39,787 nucleotides of DNA from Cupriavidus numazuensis (GCF_905397435.1 NZ_CAJPVI010000069.1:1-39787), one strand, 5' to 3'. Shown: positions 17,301 to 25,036, counted from the first letter of the stretch. The notes: generated by a model from the sequence alone, not told the origin. Program-made: numbers and translations.

Positions 17301-17399
17301 CAGTTGTTCGAATCGCTCGGCCGGCAGGCAGGCGGCAAGCCGGTGCGCAGTCCCGGCTGGATCGCTCGCCTGCTGGCGCTCCTGGGAGTCCGTCGATGA
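14361..17399 (+). CDS. hmfA: Molybdenum hydroxylase large subunit fused to CoxG/SRPBCC domain (furoyl-CoA dehydrogenase large subunit, HmfA-like)
   Basis: The 1012-residue protein has the xanthine-dehydrogenase-family catalytic subunit (roughly residues 25-815): ARVEDAAILTGRGRYADDL, the loop PTGLVRGFGGPQVYFALERL, and GAKGLGEGNS carrying the conserved active-site Glu. An Ala/Gly/Lys-rich linker (about 818-847) joins it to a C-terminal SRPBCC domain of the CoxG type (about 848-993: VDLAATPEAVFAVLLDPKAL, VPGC, GxGMIKARYEAEI). Order and partners match hmfABCDE of the furoate pathway, where the enzyme hydroxylates 2-furoyl-CoA at C5. The ATG at 14361 has GGAG upstream, and the gene ends in an ATGA overlap with the FAD subunit. 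Alternative: hydroxylation of another (hetero)aromatic acyl-CoA. Confidence 0.8.
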   Translation: MKRFDAGETTGTVQETQETRQAPHVGRPMARVEDAAILTGRGRYADDLGVRPGTLHAAILRSPHAHAELGAIDFAAALKVPGVRAVLTAADLPAWSRPFVVGVKAPMEQWALAMDRVRYVGEPVAVVVAESRALAEDALDLVRVDYRALPPVVSIEAAVAGDAPVLHSGLGSNVASDRHFCYGDPEAAFAAAPHRVTLTAHYPRNTCTPIECGVVVAEHLPGDEGYQVTSNFMGPFSLHAVMAMALQVPANRLRHVAPRDSGGSFGVKQAVFPYVVLMCLASRKAGAPVKWVEDRLEHLSAATSATARLSTLEAAVEADGRIVALSYNQLEDCGGYLRAPEPATFYRMHGLLTGAYAIPNLLVRNRVVLTNKTPTGLVRGFGGPQVYFALERLVQRISVELGLDPLDVYRRNFVPADAFPYRATAGALLDSGNYQLAMSRALEAGAYDELKRRRDAARAEGRLYGIGFAAIVEPSVSNMGYITTATPAEARRKAGPKNGAIASATVSVDLLGGVVVTVASTPAGQGHMTVCAQVVADVLGIDPADVAVNVEFDTHKDAWSVAAGNYSSRFAGAVAGTVHLAATRVRDKLARIVASHLRCDPAELVFTNGRIARKGASPDTALPFARAASNAPHWSPQLLPAGEEPGLRETVFWSPPNLDAPDEQDRVNTSACYGFAFDLCGVEIDRATGRVRIDRYITAHDAGKLLNPALADGQIRGAFAQGLGAALMEEFRYGPDGSFQSGTLADYLLPTTCEVPDPVIVHLETPSPFTPLGAKGLGEGNSMSTPPCVANAVADALGVRDIRLPLTPARVMAMIGYDDPPPSRPELAEAAKEAAPANGKGGKAAKALSARGTVDLAATPEAVFAVLLDPKALAQVVPGCHALERIGENRYRADVTVGVGMIKARYEAEIALSDLEPPRRLRLAGAGLSSLGSARGSGMVELTPHGDGTRLAYDYEAEVSGKVAAVGGRMLEGAAKVVLRQLFESLGRQAGGKPVRSPGWIARLLALLGVRR

Positions 17400-18211
17400 A
17401 ACCCGCCGCGTTCGACTACCTGCGCGCCGAATCCACACAGCACGCGCTGGAGACACTGGCCCGTGCCGGCGAGGACGCCCGCATTCTGGCCGGCGGCCAG
17501 TCGCTGATGGCCGTCCTCAACATGCGGCTCGCGCAGCCGCAACTGCTGGTCGACATCTCTCGCACCGCCGACCTCAATACCGTGCGCGTAGAAGACGGCC
17601 ATCTCGTGGTGGGCGCCGCCGTGACGCAGGGCAGCGTCGAATGGCGCGCATCGCTCTCCGACGAGGTACCGCTGCTCGCGCTCGCCTTCCCGCACATCTC
17701 GCATTTCCAGATCCGCAACCGGGGCACGGTGTGCGGCTCCGTCGCGCACGCCGACCCCAGCGCAGAACTGCCGCTGGTGCTCACGGCGCTCGGTGGCCAA
17801 GTCGTGCTGCGCTCCTTGCGCCGCCGCCGCGTGCTGCCGGCCGCCGGGTTCTTCCAGGGAATGCTGATGACCGCGCGCGAGCCAGACGAACTGGTGGAAG
17901 CCGTGCGCTTCCCGCTGAGGCGGCCTGGCGCGCGCTACGGCTTCATGGAGTTCTCGGCCCGGCATGGCGACTTCGCGCTGGTCGCGTGCGCTGCGATCGT
18001 CACCGACGACGCCATCTCGCTGGCCGTGGGCGGCGTGGCCGACCGGCCAGTACTGGAGAGCTGGCCACGCCTGCAAGGCAAGGAGCTGGCCGAGGCCATC
18101 AACGATTTCAGTTGGAAGCTGGGCGCGCAGGACGACGCCCATGTTAGCGCGCAGTACCGCCGCCACCTGGTGCGGCAATTGGGCATGCGCGTAATCGAGG
18201 AGGCAAGATGA
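17396..18211 (+). CDS. hmfB: FAD-binding subunit of the molybdenum hydroxylase (HmfB-like, CoxM family)
   Basis: This 271-residue protein of the CoxM/CutM family carries the FAD pyrophosphate motifs AGGQS (32-36) and RNRGTVCGSVAHADPSAELP (107-126). It passes electrons from the iron-sulfur subunit side to an external acceptor. It lacks the extra cysteine insert that binds a 4Fe-4S cluster in 4-hydroxybenzoyl-CoA reductase, which argues against that enzyme. It starts in an ATGA overlap with the large subunit and ends in an ATGA overlap with the 2Fe-2S subunit, so stoichiometric, coupled translation is expected. Confidence 0.85.
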   Translation: MKPAAFDYLRAESTQHALETLARAGEDARILAGGQSLMAVLNMRLAQPQLLVDISRTADLNTVRVEDGHLVVGAAVTQGSVEWRASLSDEVPLLALAFPHISHFQIRNRGTVCGSVAHADPSAELPLVLTALGGQVVLRSLRRRRVLPAAGFFQGMLMTAREPDELVEAVRFPLRRPGARYGFMEFSARHGDFALVACAAIVTDDAISLAVGGVADRPVLESWPRLQGKELAEAINDFSWKLGAQDDAHVSAQYRRHLVRQLGMRVIEEAR

Positions 18212-18780
18212 GCAAGACCCTACGTGGCGCGCCAGTCGGCACGCTCTCAGTGATGCGGCGCGACGAGCGCCATCGCGTCACCCTGACCCTGAACGGCAGC
18301 GAGCGCAGCAGCCTGTGCGCTCCGCGCGAGCTGTTATCCGACTTCCTGCGTCATGAACTCGGCGCCACCGGCACGCACGTCGGCTGCGAGCACGGCGTCT
18401 GCGGCGCCTGCACGGTGCGCGTCGACGGCGTAGCCGCGCGTTCCTGCCTGATGCTTGCCGTACAGGCCGACGGCCGCGCCATCGACACCGTCGAGGGCCT
18501 CGCGCCGCGCGAAGGCCTGGGCGACCTCCAGGAAGCCTTCCGACGCCACCACGCCTTGCAGTGCGGCTTCTGCACGGCAGGCATCCTGATGTCGTGCGCG
18601 GACTACCTGGAACGGATGCACGAGCCGACTGAGGCGCAGGTGCGCGACATGCTGTCCGGCCACCTGTGCCGCTGTACGGGCTACACGCCGATCGTCGCCG
18701 CGGTCCTTGATGTCGCGGCCAGCCGGGCGCGGGCACGCCACGTCGAAGCGACGACAGTCGGGGAGACCTGCGATGCTTGA
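18208..18780 (+). CDS. hmfC: 2Fe-2S subunit of the molybdenum hydroxylase (HmfC-like, CoxS family)
   Basis: The 190-residue protein has both cluster-binding patterns of the CoxS family: a plant-type ferredoxin site with C60, C65, C68 and C80 (GCEHGVCGACTVRVDG), and the second all-helical site with C119, C122, C154 and C156 (QCGFCTAGILMSC and CRCTGYTPI). All eight ligands are intact. It is 20-30 residues longer at the N-terminus than typical members. It overlaps the FAD subunit by ATGA and the following CoA synthetase by eight bases. Confidence 0.88.
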   Translation: MSKTLRGAPVGTLSVMRRDERHRVTLTLNGSERSSLCAPRELLSDFLRHELGATGTHVGCEHGVCGACTVRVDGVAARSCLMLAVQADGRAIDTVEGLAPREGLGDLQEAFRRHHALQCGFCTAGILMSCADYLERMHEPTEAQVRDMLSGHLCRCTGYTPIVAAVLDVAASRARARHVEATTVGETCDA

Positions 18781-20326
18781 TCTCGGCCGCACTTTCCTGC
18801 AAAGCGTGGAGCGCAGCCCCAGCGCCCCCGCCATCGTCGACGGCGACCTGCTGCTGACCTACGAGCAATGGCTCGCGCGCATCCGCTGCGTGGCCACCGG
18901 CCTGCACGACCTCGGCCTGCGCCCCGGCGATCGCCTCCTGGCCATCCTGCAGAACCGCTGGGAAGCGGCCACGCTGCACTGGGCCTGCCAGTTCGCCGGT
19001 GTGGTCATCGTCCCGCTGAACTGGCGCGCCAAGCCGGACGAGCTGGACTATTGCGTGCGCGACGCCGGCGCCAAGGCGCTGGTGTTCGAGCCCGTCAGCG
19101 CCGACGCTGTGCTGGAGAGCTCCGCCGCGCAGGAGATACCCTGCATCGCACTGGACCATGCGCCAGGCGGCCCGCTGTCATTCGACACCCTGCTCGACGT
19201 CACACCCCGGCTCGACAGCACATTGGCCGCAGCCGACGACATCTCGCTGATGCTGTACACCTCCGGCACCACCGGCAGGCCGAAGGGCGTGCCGCGCCGC
19301 CACCGGCAGGAGCGCGCCGCCGCCCTGGCTCACGTCGCGCAGAACCTGTATCGGCGCGGCGAGCGCACGCTCGGCGTGATGCCGCTGTACCACACGATGG
19401 GCGTGCGCTCGCTGCTTGCCATGGCGCTGGTGGACGGCCTGTTCGTCTGCGTGCGGCGCTGGAGCCCATCGCAGGCGCAGCAGGCCATCACCGACTATCA
19501 CGTGAGCTGCCTTTATCTTGTACCTACGCTGTACCACGACCTGCTGGCCGACCCGGGCTTCGACAGCATGGGTGTCCGCACGGTCACCAAGCTTGGCTTC
19601 GCCGGCGCGGCGATGAGCGACGGTTTGCTGTCACGGCTCGAACAAGCATTCCGCCCGGAGTTGTTCGTCAATCACTACGGTTCATCCGAGGTGTACACAT
19701 TCAGCATCGAGCAGCGCGCGGGGCGCAAGCCGGGCAGCGCCGGTCGCGCCGGCCTCAATACACGGCTGCGCGTGGTACGGCTGGACGCCACTTCGCCTGA
19801 GGCGGTGACCGCTCCCGGCGAAGAGGGTCAGATCATCGCCGACCTGCGCGGCGATGAAGCGTTCGAAGGCTACTGGAACCGAGACGACGCCAATGCAAAG
19901 TCGCTGCACGAGGGTTGGTACTTCACGGGCGACATCGGCTACTTCGACGCCGACGGCGATCTCTTCGTAACGGGGAGAGTGGATGACATGATCATCAGCG
20001 GCGGCGAGAACATCTCGCCCGCCGACATCGAGTCGGTTCTCTCCCTGCATCCGGCCGTGGATGAGGTGGCCGTGGCCGGCCTGCCGGATCTCCGCTGGGG
20101 CCAGAAGGTAGTGGCCTTCGTCAAGCCACGCGGCTGCGTCGACGCGCAGGCGCTCGACACCTTCTGTCGCGGCTCCGACCTCGTCAATTTCAAGCGCCCG
20201 CGCGACTACGTGTTCGTGGCCGACCTCCCGAAGTCGCCGGTCGGCAAGATCCTGCGCCGCAAACTGTCGGCCGGAGAATACACCTCGCTTTCCAGCCCTT
20301 CTTCCAACGTCCCGACCAAGGAGTAA
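18773..20326 (+). CDS. hmfD: AMP-forming acyl-CoA synthetase (2-furoyl-CoA synthetase, HmfD-like)
   Basis: The 517-residue ANL-superfamily enzyme has the P-loop LYTSGTTGRPKGVP (161-174), the A5 region NHYGSSEVYTF, A8 YFTGDIGYFDADGDLFVTGR with DDMIISGGENISP, and the catalytic C-terminal Lys492 in SPVGKILRRKL. It should convert a carboxylic acid, CoA and ATP to the acyl-CoA. Placement directly after the hydroxylase subunits and before a crotonase reproduces the hmfABCDE order, so 2-furoate is the likely substrate. The ATG at 18773 follows GGGGAGA and overlaps the hmfC end; the upstream-extended frame is not needed. A generic benzoate-type ligase is the alternative. Confidence 0.82.
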   Translation: MLDLGRTFLQSVERSPSAPAIVDGDLLLTYEQWLARIRCVATGLHDLGLRPGDRLLAILQNRWEAATLHWACQFAGVVIVPLNWRAKPDELDYCVRDAGAKALVFEPVSADAVLESSAAQEIPCIALDHAPGGPLSFDTLLDVTPRLDSTLAAADDISLMLYTSGTTGRPKGVPRRHRQERAAALAHVAQNLYRRGERTLGVMPLYHTMGVRSLLAMALVDGLFVCVRRWSPSQAQQAITDYHVSCLYLVPTLYHDLLADPGFDSMGVRTVTKLGFAGAAMSDGLLSRLEQAFRPELFVNHYGSSEVYTFSIEQRAGRKPGSAGRAGLNTRLRVVRLDATSPEAVTAPGEEGQIIADLRGDEAFEGYWNRDDANAKSLHEGWYFTGDIGYFDADGDLFVTGRVDDMIISGGENISPADIESVLSLHPAVDEVAVAGLPDLRWGQKVVAFVKPRGCVDAQALDTFCRGSDLVNFKRPRDYVFVADLPKSPVGKILRRKLSAGEYTSLSSPSSNVPTKE

Positions 20327-20330
20327 TGAC

Positions 20331-21146
20331 GTGACACAAGCCTTCGCATTGACCCATCCCGACCAGCAGCGGCTCCAGAACCTCGACGGCTTTTCCGTCG
20401 AGATCGACCCTGCGCGCGAGCGGGCCGACATCATCCTGCACCGCCCGCCCTACAACGTGATCTCGATGGCTGCCCGCGACCAGATTCGCGCCGAGTTCGA
20501 GACGCTTGACGCCGACGACCGCGTGCGCGTCATCGTCCTGCGCTCGCTAGGTGAACATTTCTCAAGCGGGGGCGATATCAAGGGATTCCTGGAGGCATCG
20601 CCCGAGCACGTATCGAAGCTGGCGTGGAACATTGCGGCGCCGGCGCGTTGCAGCAAGCCGGTGATTGCCGCCAACCGGGGCTACTGCTTCGGCGTTGGCT
20701 TCGAACTCTCGCTGGCGTGCGACTTCCGCATCGCCACCCACACCACCCAGTACGCGCTGCCGGAACAGAAGCTCGGCCAGATTCCGGGCTCGGGCGGCTC
20801 CGCGCGGCTGCAGAAGATGGTGGGCGTCGGCCGCACCAAGGACATCGTCATGCGCTCGCGCCGCATTCCCGGCCAGCAGGCGTACGACTGGGGCATCGTT
20901 GTGGACTGCGTGGCTGACGCCGAACTGGAAGCGGCCACCGACGCGCTGGCCGACGAACTGCGTGCATTCTCGCCGCTGGCCCAGCGCACCGCCAAGAAGC
21001 TGCTGAATGACACCGAGGACGCGCCGCTGTCGATCGCCATCGAACTCGAAGGGCACTGCTACAGCCGTCTGCGTAGCTCGGACGACTTTCGCGAGGGCGT
21101 GGAAGCGTTCCACGAGAAGCGCAAACCTGCATTTCGCGGTAGCTGA
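20331..21146 (+). CDS. hmfE: Crotonase-family hydratase/hydrolase (2-oxoglutaroyl-CoA hydrolase, HmfE-like)
   Basis: The 271-residue crotonase-fold protein has the oxyanion-hole segment HFSSGGDIKGFL (76-87) and GYCFGVGFELSLACDFRIA with Glu125, then LPEQKLGQIPGSGG with Glu145; these two Glu residues match the catalytic pair of enoyl-CoA hydratase. In the furoate pathway this position is filled by HmfE, proposed to hydrate/hydrolyse the 5-hydroxy-2-furoyl-CoA tautomer to 2-oxoglutarate and CoA. It starts at a GTG with AAGGAG seven bases upstream, four bases after the synthetase gene. By sequence alone it could be any enoyl-CoA hydratase; the role comes from context. Confidence 0.8.
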   Translation: MTQAFALTHPDQQRLQNLDGFSVEIDPARERADIILHRPPYNVISMAARDQIRAEFETLDADDRVRVIVLRSLGEHFSSGGDIKGFLEASPEHVSKLAWNIAAPARCSKPVIAANRGYCFGVGFELSLACDFRIATHTTQYALPEQKLGQIPGSGGSARLQKMVGVGRTKDIVMRSRRIPGQQAYDWGIVVDCVADAELEAATDALADELRAFSPLAQRTAKKLLNDTEDAPLSIAIELEGHCYSRLRSSDDFREGVEAFHEKRKPAFRGS

Positions 21147-21156
21147 CCGTATGCGC

Positions 21157-21179
21157 GGGCGGGGCTGAACTGCCCGCCC
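21157..21179. promoter_or_regulatory. Perfect 7-bp GC stem-loop after hmfE
   Basis: GGGCGGG (21157-21163) pairs with CCCGCCC (21173-21179) across a nine-base loop, 11 bases after the hmfE stop. No T-run follows, so it is more likely an mRNA processing or stability hairpin than an intrinsic terminator. Confidence 0.5.
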
Positions 21180-21201
21180 TCAAAGGTAAGAAGGACTCGC
21201 G

Positions 21202-21225
21202 GCGATGCCCTTTGGCGGGCATCGC
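21202..21225. promoter_or_regulatory. Perfect 9-bp stem-loop before the MFS gene
   Basis: GCGATGCCC (21202-21210) pairs exactly with GGGCATCGC (21217-21225) across the six-base loop TTTGGC, 36 bases before the MFS start codon. With the hairpin 22 bases upstream it forms a double-stem intercistronic structure without a T-run. Confidence 0.5.
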
Positions 21226-21261
21226 GGGGAGCCGCTTGTTCAAAGAAACAAGGAGACAACG

Positions 21262-22623
21262 ATGGAAATGCTGGCAAACGACAAGCCGAAACTGGGCGGC
21301 TCGGGGACCGTGGTGTCACCGGCTGCGAGCAACCGGCAGGTGCTGGGAGCGGTGACGGCCTCATGCATGGGATGGGCGCTCGATCTGTTCGACCTGTTCA
21401 TCCTGCTGTTCGTGGCACCGGTGATCGGCAAGCTGTTCTTTCCTTCCGAGCACGCGATGCTGTCGCTGGCGGCAGTCTACGCGTCGTTCGCGGTGACGCT
21501 GCTGATGCGGCCGCTCGGCTCGGCCATCTTCGGCTCCTACGCGGACCGACATGGCCGCAAGGGGGCGATGGTGGTTGCCGTGACCGGCGTGGGCCTGTCG
21601 ACGGCGGCATTCGGGCTACTGCCGACCGTCGGCCAGATCGGCCTCTTTGCGCCGGCGCTGTTCATCCTGCTGCGCCTGGTGCAGGGGGTGTTCGTCGGCG
21701 GAGTGGTGGCATCGACCCATACGATCGGTACGGAATCGGTACCGCCGTCATGGCGCGGGGCAGTGTCGGGACTGGTGGGCGGTGGGGGCGCTGGCATTGG
21801 GGCGCTACTGGCGTCGATCACGTACATGGCGATGACGGCCCTCTTTCCCGGCGACGCCTTCGAGAATTGGGGATGGCGCTGCATGTTTTTCGCCGGCATC
21901 GTCAGCTCGGTGCTCGGGCTGGTCATCTTCAATTCGCTGGAGGAGTCGCCGCTATGGAAGCAGTTACAAGCGGCAAAGGCGGCAAGCGGCCAAGCAAAGC
22001 CGCAGACGCATCCGCTGCGCACGCTGTTCTCGCGCGAATATCGCGGCGTACTGCTGGTCAACATCCTGCTCACCGTGGGAGGCGGCAGCGCCTACTACCT
22101 GACGTCCGGCTACCTGCCGACCTTCCTTAAGGTCGTGGTGAAGGCGTCCCCCGGGGAGGCTGCGGCGACCCTGATGCTGAGCAGCGTCGGCGTGATTGTG
22201 GCGTCGGTAGCAGCGGGCCACCTCAGCACGATGATCGGGCGCAAGCGCGCCTTCCTGCTGATCGGCGCGGTCAGCGTGGTACTGATGCCGCTGCTCTACC
22301 AGTGGATGCCGGCCGCACCGACCGCCGTTCTCCGCGGCGTCTACGCGGCGGCCCTCAGCATGCTCGGGTGCGCCGGCTTTGCGCCGATCCTGATCTTCCT
22401 GAACGAACGATTCCCCACCAGCATCCGCGCCTCGGGCACGGGACTCTCGTGGAACATCGGCTTCGCCATCGGCGGAATGATGCCGACCCTGGCCTCACTC
22501 GCTGCGCGCACACCAGCCGACCTTCCGGTAGTCCTTGGCATCTTCGTCGCAGTGGTCACGCTGATCTACCTGGCGGGGGCAGCAATCGTACCGGAGACGC
22601 TGGGCCGTCTCGCGGAAAAATAG
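21262..22623 (+). CDS. MFS transporter, organic acid:H+ symporter type (HmfT-like by context)
   Basis: The 453-residue protein has about 12 membrane helices. MGWALDLFDLFILLFVAPVI with acidic residues in the first helix is typical of aromatic/organic acid and metabolite:H+ symporters, and the loop 2-3 motif appears as GSYADRHGRKGAM. The large central loop follows LEESPLWKQLQ. The likely role is uptake of the acid activated by the upstream CoA synthetase (furoate if the pathway call holds). The ATG at 21262 has AAGGAG eight bases upstream. It lies 115 bases after hmfE, separated by two hairpins, so it may be expressed at a different level from the enzymes. Confidence 0.85.
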   Translation: MEMLANDKPKLGGSGTVVSPAASNRQVLGAVTASCMGWALDLFDLFILLFVAPVIGKLFFPSEHAMLSLAAVYASFAVTLLMRPLGSAIFGSYADRHGRKGAMVVAVTGVGLSTAAFGLLPTVGQIGLFAPALFILLRLVQGVFVGGVVASTHTIGTESVPPSWRGAVSGLVGGGGAGIGALLASITYMAMTALFPGDAFENWGWRCMFFAGIVSSVLGLVIFNSLEESPLWKQLQAAKAASGQAKPQTHPLRTLFSREYRGVLLVNILLTVGGGSAYYLTSGYLPTFLKVVVKASPGEAAATLMLSSVGVIVASVAAGHLSTMIGRKRAFLLIGAVSVVLMPLLYQWMPAAPTAVLRGVYAAALSMLGCAGFAPILIFLNERFPTSIRASGTGLSWNIGFAIGGMMPTLASLAARTPADLPVVLGIFVAVVTLIYLAGAAIVPETLGRLAEK

Positions 22624-22646
22624 ACACGCCATTCGTGGAGCACATC

Positions 22647-22918
22647 ATGGACAGCATCGACCTGCAGGTGCTGAAGGACGCAAAGCGCTGGCTCGATGCT
22701 GGATTCGGCGTGACGCTGGTTACGGTGACTCGTACCTGGGGCTCGAGTCCGCGCCCGATCGGCGCCATGCTCGCCCTGCGAGATGACGGTCGGGTTTCAG
22801 GCTCGGTCTCGGGCGGCTGTATCGAGGACGACCTGATCTGGAGTTGACAGCGGCGAAGAACGGCGTGCGGCTGCCGGAAGGGCTCGAGGTCGCTGCCAGC
22901 AAAGCGGGGCTGGGCTGA
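22647..22918 (+). pseudogene. XdhC/CoxI-family maturation factor, internally deleted and frameshifted
   Basis: A start codon 23 bases after the MFS stop opens a frame MDSIDLQVLKDAKRWLDAGF continuing through VTRTWGSSPRPIGAMLAL and GSVSGGCIEDDLI, the conserved XdhC N-terminus. It then stops after 66 residues (22845-22847). A second frame, from about 22841 to the stop at 22916-22918, reads ELTAAKNGVRLP, like the XdhC C-terminal end. A full protein has about 250-350 residues, so the middle, including the Rossmann domain, is lost and the ends are joined out of frame. XdhC inserts sulfurated Mo cofactor into hydroxylases such as the one upstream, so another copy must exist elsewhere if that enzyme is active. 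Confidence 0.75.
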
Positions 22919-23332
22919 CAGGTGTGCAGCGGAACCCTTCAACCCCCATCGTCACAACGCGAATTCGCCTCAAACCACGCCAACAAAGTGCTGCCATCCG
23001 ACTGTATCTAACTCATGATTCGGCAACGCGCCCAAGGTATCTGCCATCGCGAGATGGCCCGACGGCAGAGTTCGCCATGAGCGCCCCTTGCGATCCGTTC
23101 GCGAGTCCGCTTACGAGGGGCGCCCGCCCTTTGATGACCGGGTAACGGCGACTCGTCGACTGAGAACACCGGCTGCCGTCGAGCGCGAACAAGCGTTAGG
23201 TTTTGAGACGATCGAACGGGGCGCGAGGGCGTCCCGATGTTCGAAGCAGTAGTAAAGGCGGTTAAAATGCGATGCCCCACGGTTTGCGCACAAGCGATGC
23301 CTTTGGGTCCGACGCGAACAGAAGGCCATAAA
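22919..23332. other. Intergenic region between xdhC remnant and GGDEF-EAL gene
   Basis: These 414 bases hold no supported gene. They contain one inverted repeat (23081-23123) and mark the junction between very GC-rich catabolic DNA and lower-GC DNA carrying the signalling gene. Confidence 0.45.
23081..23123. repeat. 8-bp inverted repeat GCGCCCCT / AGGGGCGC
   Basis: GCGCCCCT (23081-23088) is matched exactly by AGGGGCGC (23116-23123) with a 27-base spacer. It lies in non-coding DNA downstream of the broken xdhC. It could be a weak terminator stem or an insertion scar; no T-run follows. Confidence 0.4.
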
Positions 23333-25036
23333 ATGGAACGACAGACTGACTCTCGCCCTCCCCTCCCGGCAGATGCCGGCGCGCGACAGCCAGCACCGGC
23401 TCACCTTGGTGACATGATTGATAGCCTGAGCGACGGCTTCATGTCGATAGACAGATGGTGGCGCTTCACCTATCTCAACAATACGGCTGAACGATACTTG
23501 CGGCAGGAGCGGAAAAACCTGCTCGGACGCAACATATGGCAGTGTTACCCGGACCTGGTTGACTCCGGCTACTATCGCATCTACCAGCAGACGGCGGCAA
23601 GTGGACTTCCCGGCCGTCACACTGACTATTACGCTCCGCTTGGCACCTGGTTTGAGGCTCGCTCATTTCACCACGACGATGGCATTACGGTACTCTTCCG
23701 CGACGTCACGCGCGAACATGAGCACGCAGCGCAGCTGGAATTTGAAGCAAGTCACGATTATCTGACTGGATTGGCGAACCGACGCAAGTGCATGGAAGCA
23801 CTAACGCTCGCGGTCGCTGAAGCTGCTTCGCCAAGCTCTACGGATGGCGCTTCCCTGGCGTTGCTGTTTATTGACCTGGACCATCTCAAGGAAGTCAACG
23901 ACGCGTTCGGTCATGCTGTCGGCGATGAGCTGCTACGCGGCTTTGCGAAAAGGCTACTCGCAATTCCCGAACCTGCTTTCTTCGCCGCGCGCGTGGGGGG
24001 CGACGAGTTTGTTCTGTTGCTACGCAATACCACCGAAAGCGCGGCAGAAGCGTTCGCGCACTCGGTACTCAACGTGCTAGCAGTGCCATTCGAAGCATGC
24101 GGAAGATCCGTCTCCCTGTCCGCGAGCATTGGCATCGCGCTACTGAGAAAAGAACCGGAATCAGCCGAGGACTTGCTGAGTCATGCCGATACGGCCATGT
24201 ACGCAGCGAAGTCATCCGGCGGGTTTCCAGTGCGCACATACGATGGGGCACTCGACCGGGGCATGCGCGACCGCGTTGCCTTGCGCATCGATCTCCGTGA
24301 GGCATTTGCGGCGAACCAGTTTGAGCTTCATTTCCAGCCTCAGATAGCACTCGCGGACGCCTCCCTGATCGGTGCTGAGGCGCTTCTTCGCTGGCGTCAC
24401 CCTGAACGAGGCTTGCTGACGCCTGCCGCATTCCTGGATCTGTTGCTTGAGTCGCCATATGAAGGCGCTCTGGCCGAATGGCTGCTCAATGCAGTTTGCC
24501 AGCATATCGTTGCATGGCGGCGAATGGGGGTAACCGTACCGCGGATCAGCCTCAATCTGTCGGCTCGGCAACTTCTCGGTGTGGGACTAACCGATAGAAT
24601 TCTCCATATCGCGAGGGCGTACGACATCTCCCCCGCCATGCTCGATATCGAAGTCACGGAGGACTCTCTTGTGAGTGATATCGAAAAGGCAACTTCGGTT
24701 CTTGCCGCGCTGAAGCAAGCCGGAGTATCCACATCGCTGGACGACTTCGGCGCTGGATACTCCAGTCTCAGCTATCTGGTCCGACTGCCTATCGACACGC
24801 TCAAGATCGACAAGGCGTTTGTTCGAGCGCTGGTGGAGTCAGAGAAGGCCTCTGCAGTCATTCGAGGCATTGTCGGTCTTGCTCGTTCGCTGGGCATGAA
24901 AACTATCGCAGAAGGCGTCGAGCACCAGAGTCAGCTCGAAGAGTTGAAGGACGCCGGATGCGACTCTGTCCAGGGTTATCTAATCAGCCGCCCGCTTAAC
25001 TCAGAAGCCTTTGCTGAATTTATGCTGTGGTTGTGA
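23333..25036 (+). CDS. PAS-GGDEF-EAL protein (cyclic-di-GMP turnover)
   Basis: The 567-residue cytoplasmic protein has a PAS domain (about 26-125: SLSDGFMSIDRWWRFTYLNN and LLGRNIWQCYP), a diguanylate cyclase domain (about 138-305) with HDYLTGLANR and intact GGDEF at 222-226, and a phosphodiesterase domain (about 320-560) with EAL at 349-351, DDFGAGYSSLSYL, LKIDKAF and EGVEHQSQLE. No RxxD inhibitory site is visible in front of GGDEF. EAL-site motifs are complete, so it may make or degrade c-di-GMP under PAS control. I chose the Met at 23333 (AGAAGG nearby); an upstream ATG at 23237 is possible. No linkage to the flanking catabolic operons is evident. Confidence 0.88.
   Translation: MERQTDSRPPLPADAGARQPAPAHLGDMIDSLSDGFMSIDRWWRFTYLNNTAERYLRQERKNLLGRNIWQCYPDLVDSGYYRIYQQTAASGLPGRHTDYYAPLGTWFEARSFHHDDGITVLFRDVTREHEHAAQLEFEASHDYLTGLANRRKCMEALTLAVAEAASPSSTDGASLALLFIDLDHLKEVNDAFGHAVGDELLRGFAKRLLAIPEPAFFAARVGGDEFVLLLRNTTESAAEAFAHSVLNVLAVPFEACGRSVSLSASIGIALLRKEPESAEDLLSHADTAMYAAKSSGGFPVRTYDGALDRGMRDRVALRIDLREAFAANQFELHFQPQIALADASLIGAEALLRWRHPERGLLTPAAFLDLLLESPYEGALAEWLLNAVCQHIVAWRRMGVTVPRISLNLSARQLLGVGLTDRILHIARAYDISPAMLDIEVTEDSLVSDIEKATSVLAALKQAGVSTSLDDFGAGYSSLSYLVRLPIDTLKIDKAFVRALVESEKASAVIRGIVGLARSLGMKTIAEGVEHQSQLEELKDAGCDSVQGYLISRPLNSEAFAEFMLWL

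Noticed and set aside
14361..18780. 4-hydroxybenzoyl-CoA reductase as identity of the hydroxylase
   Set aside because: The FAD subunit lacks the extra 4Fe-4S-binding cysteine insert, and the operon order matches furoyl-CoA dehydrogenase instead.
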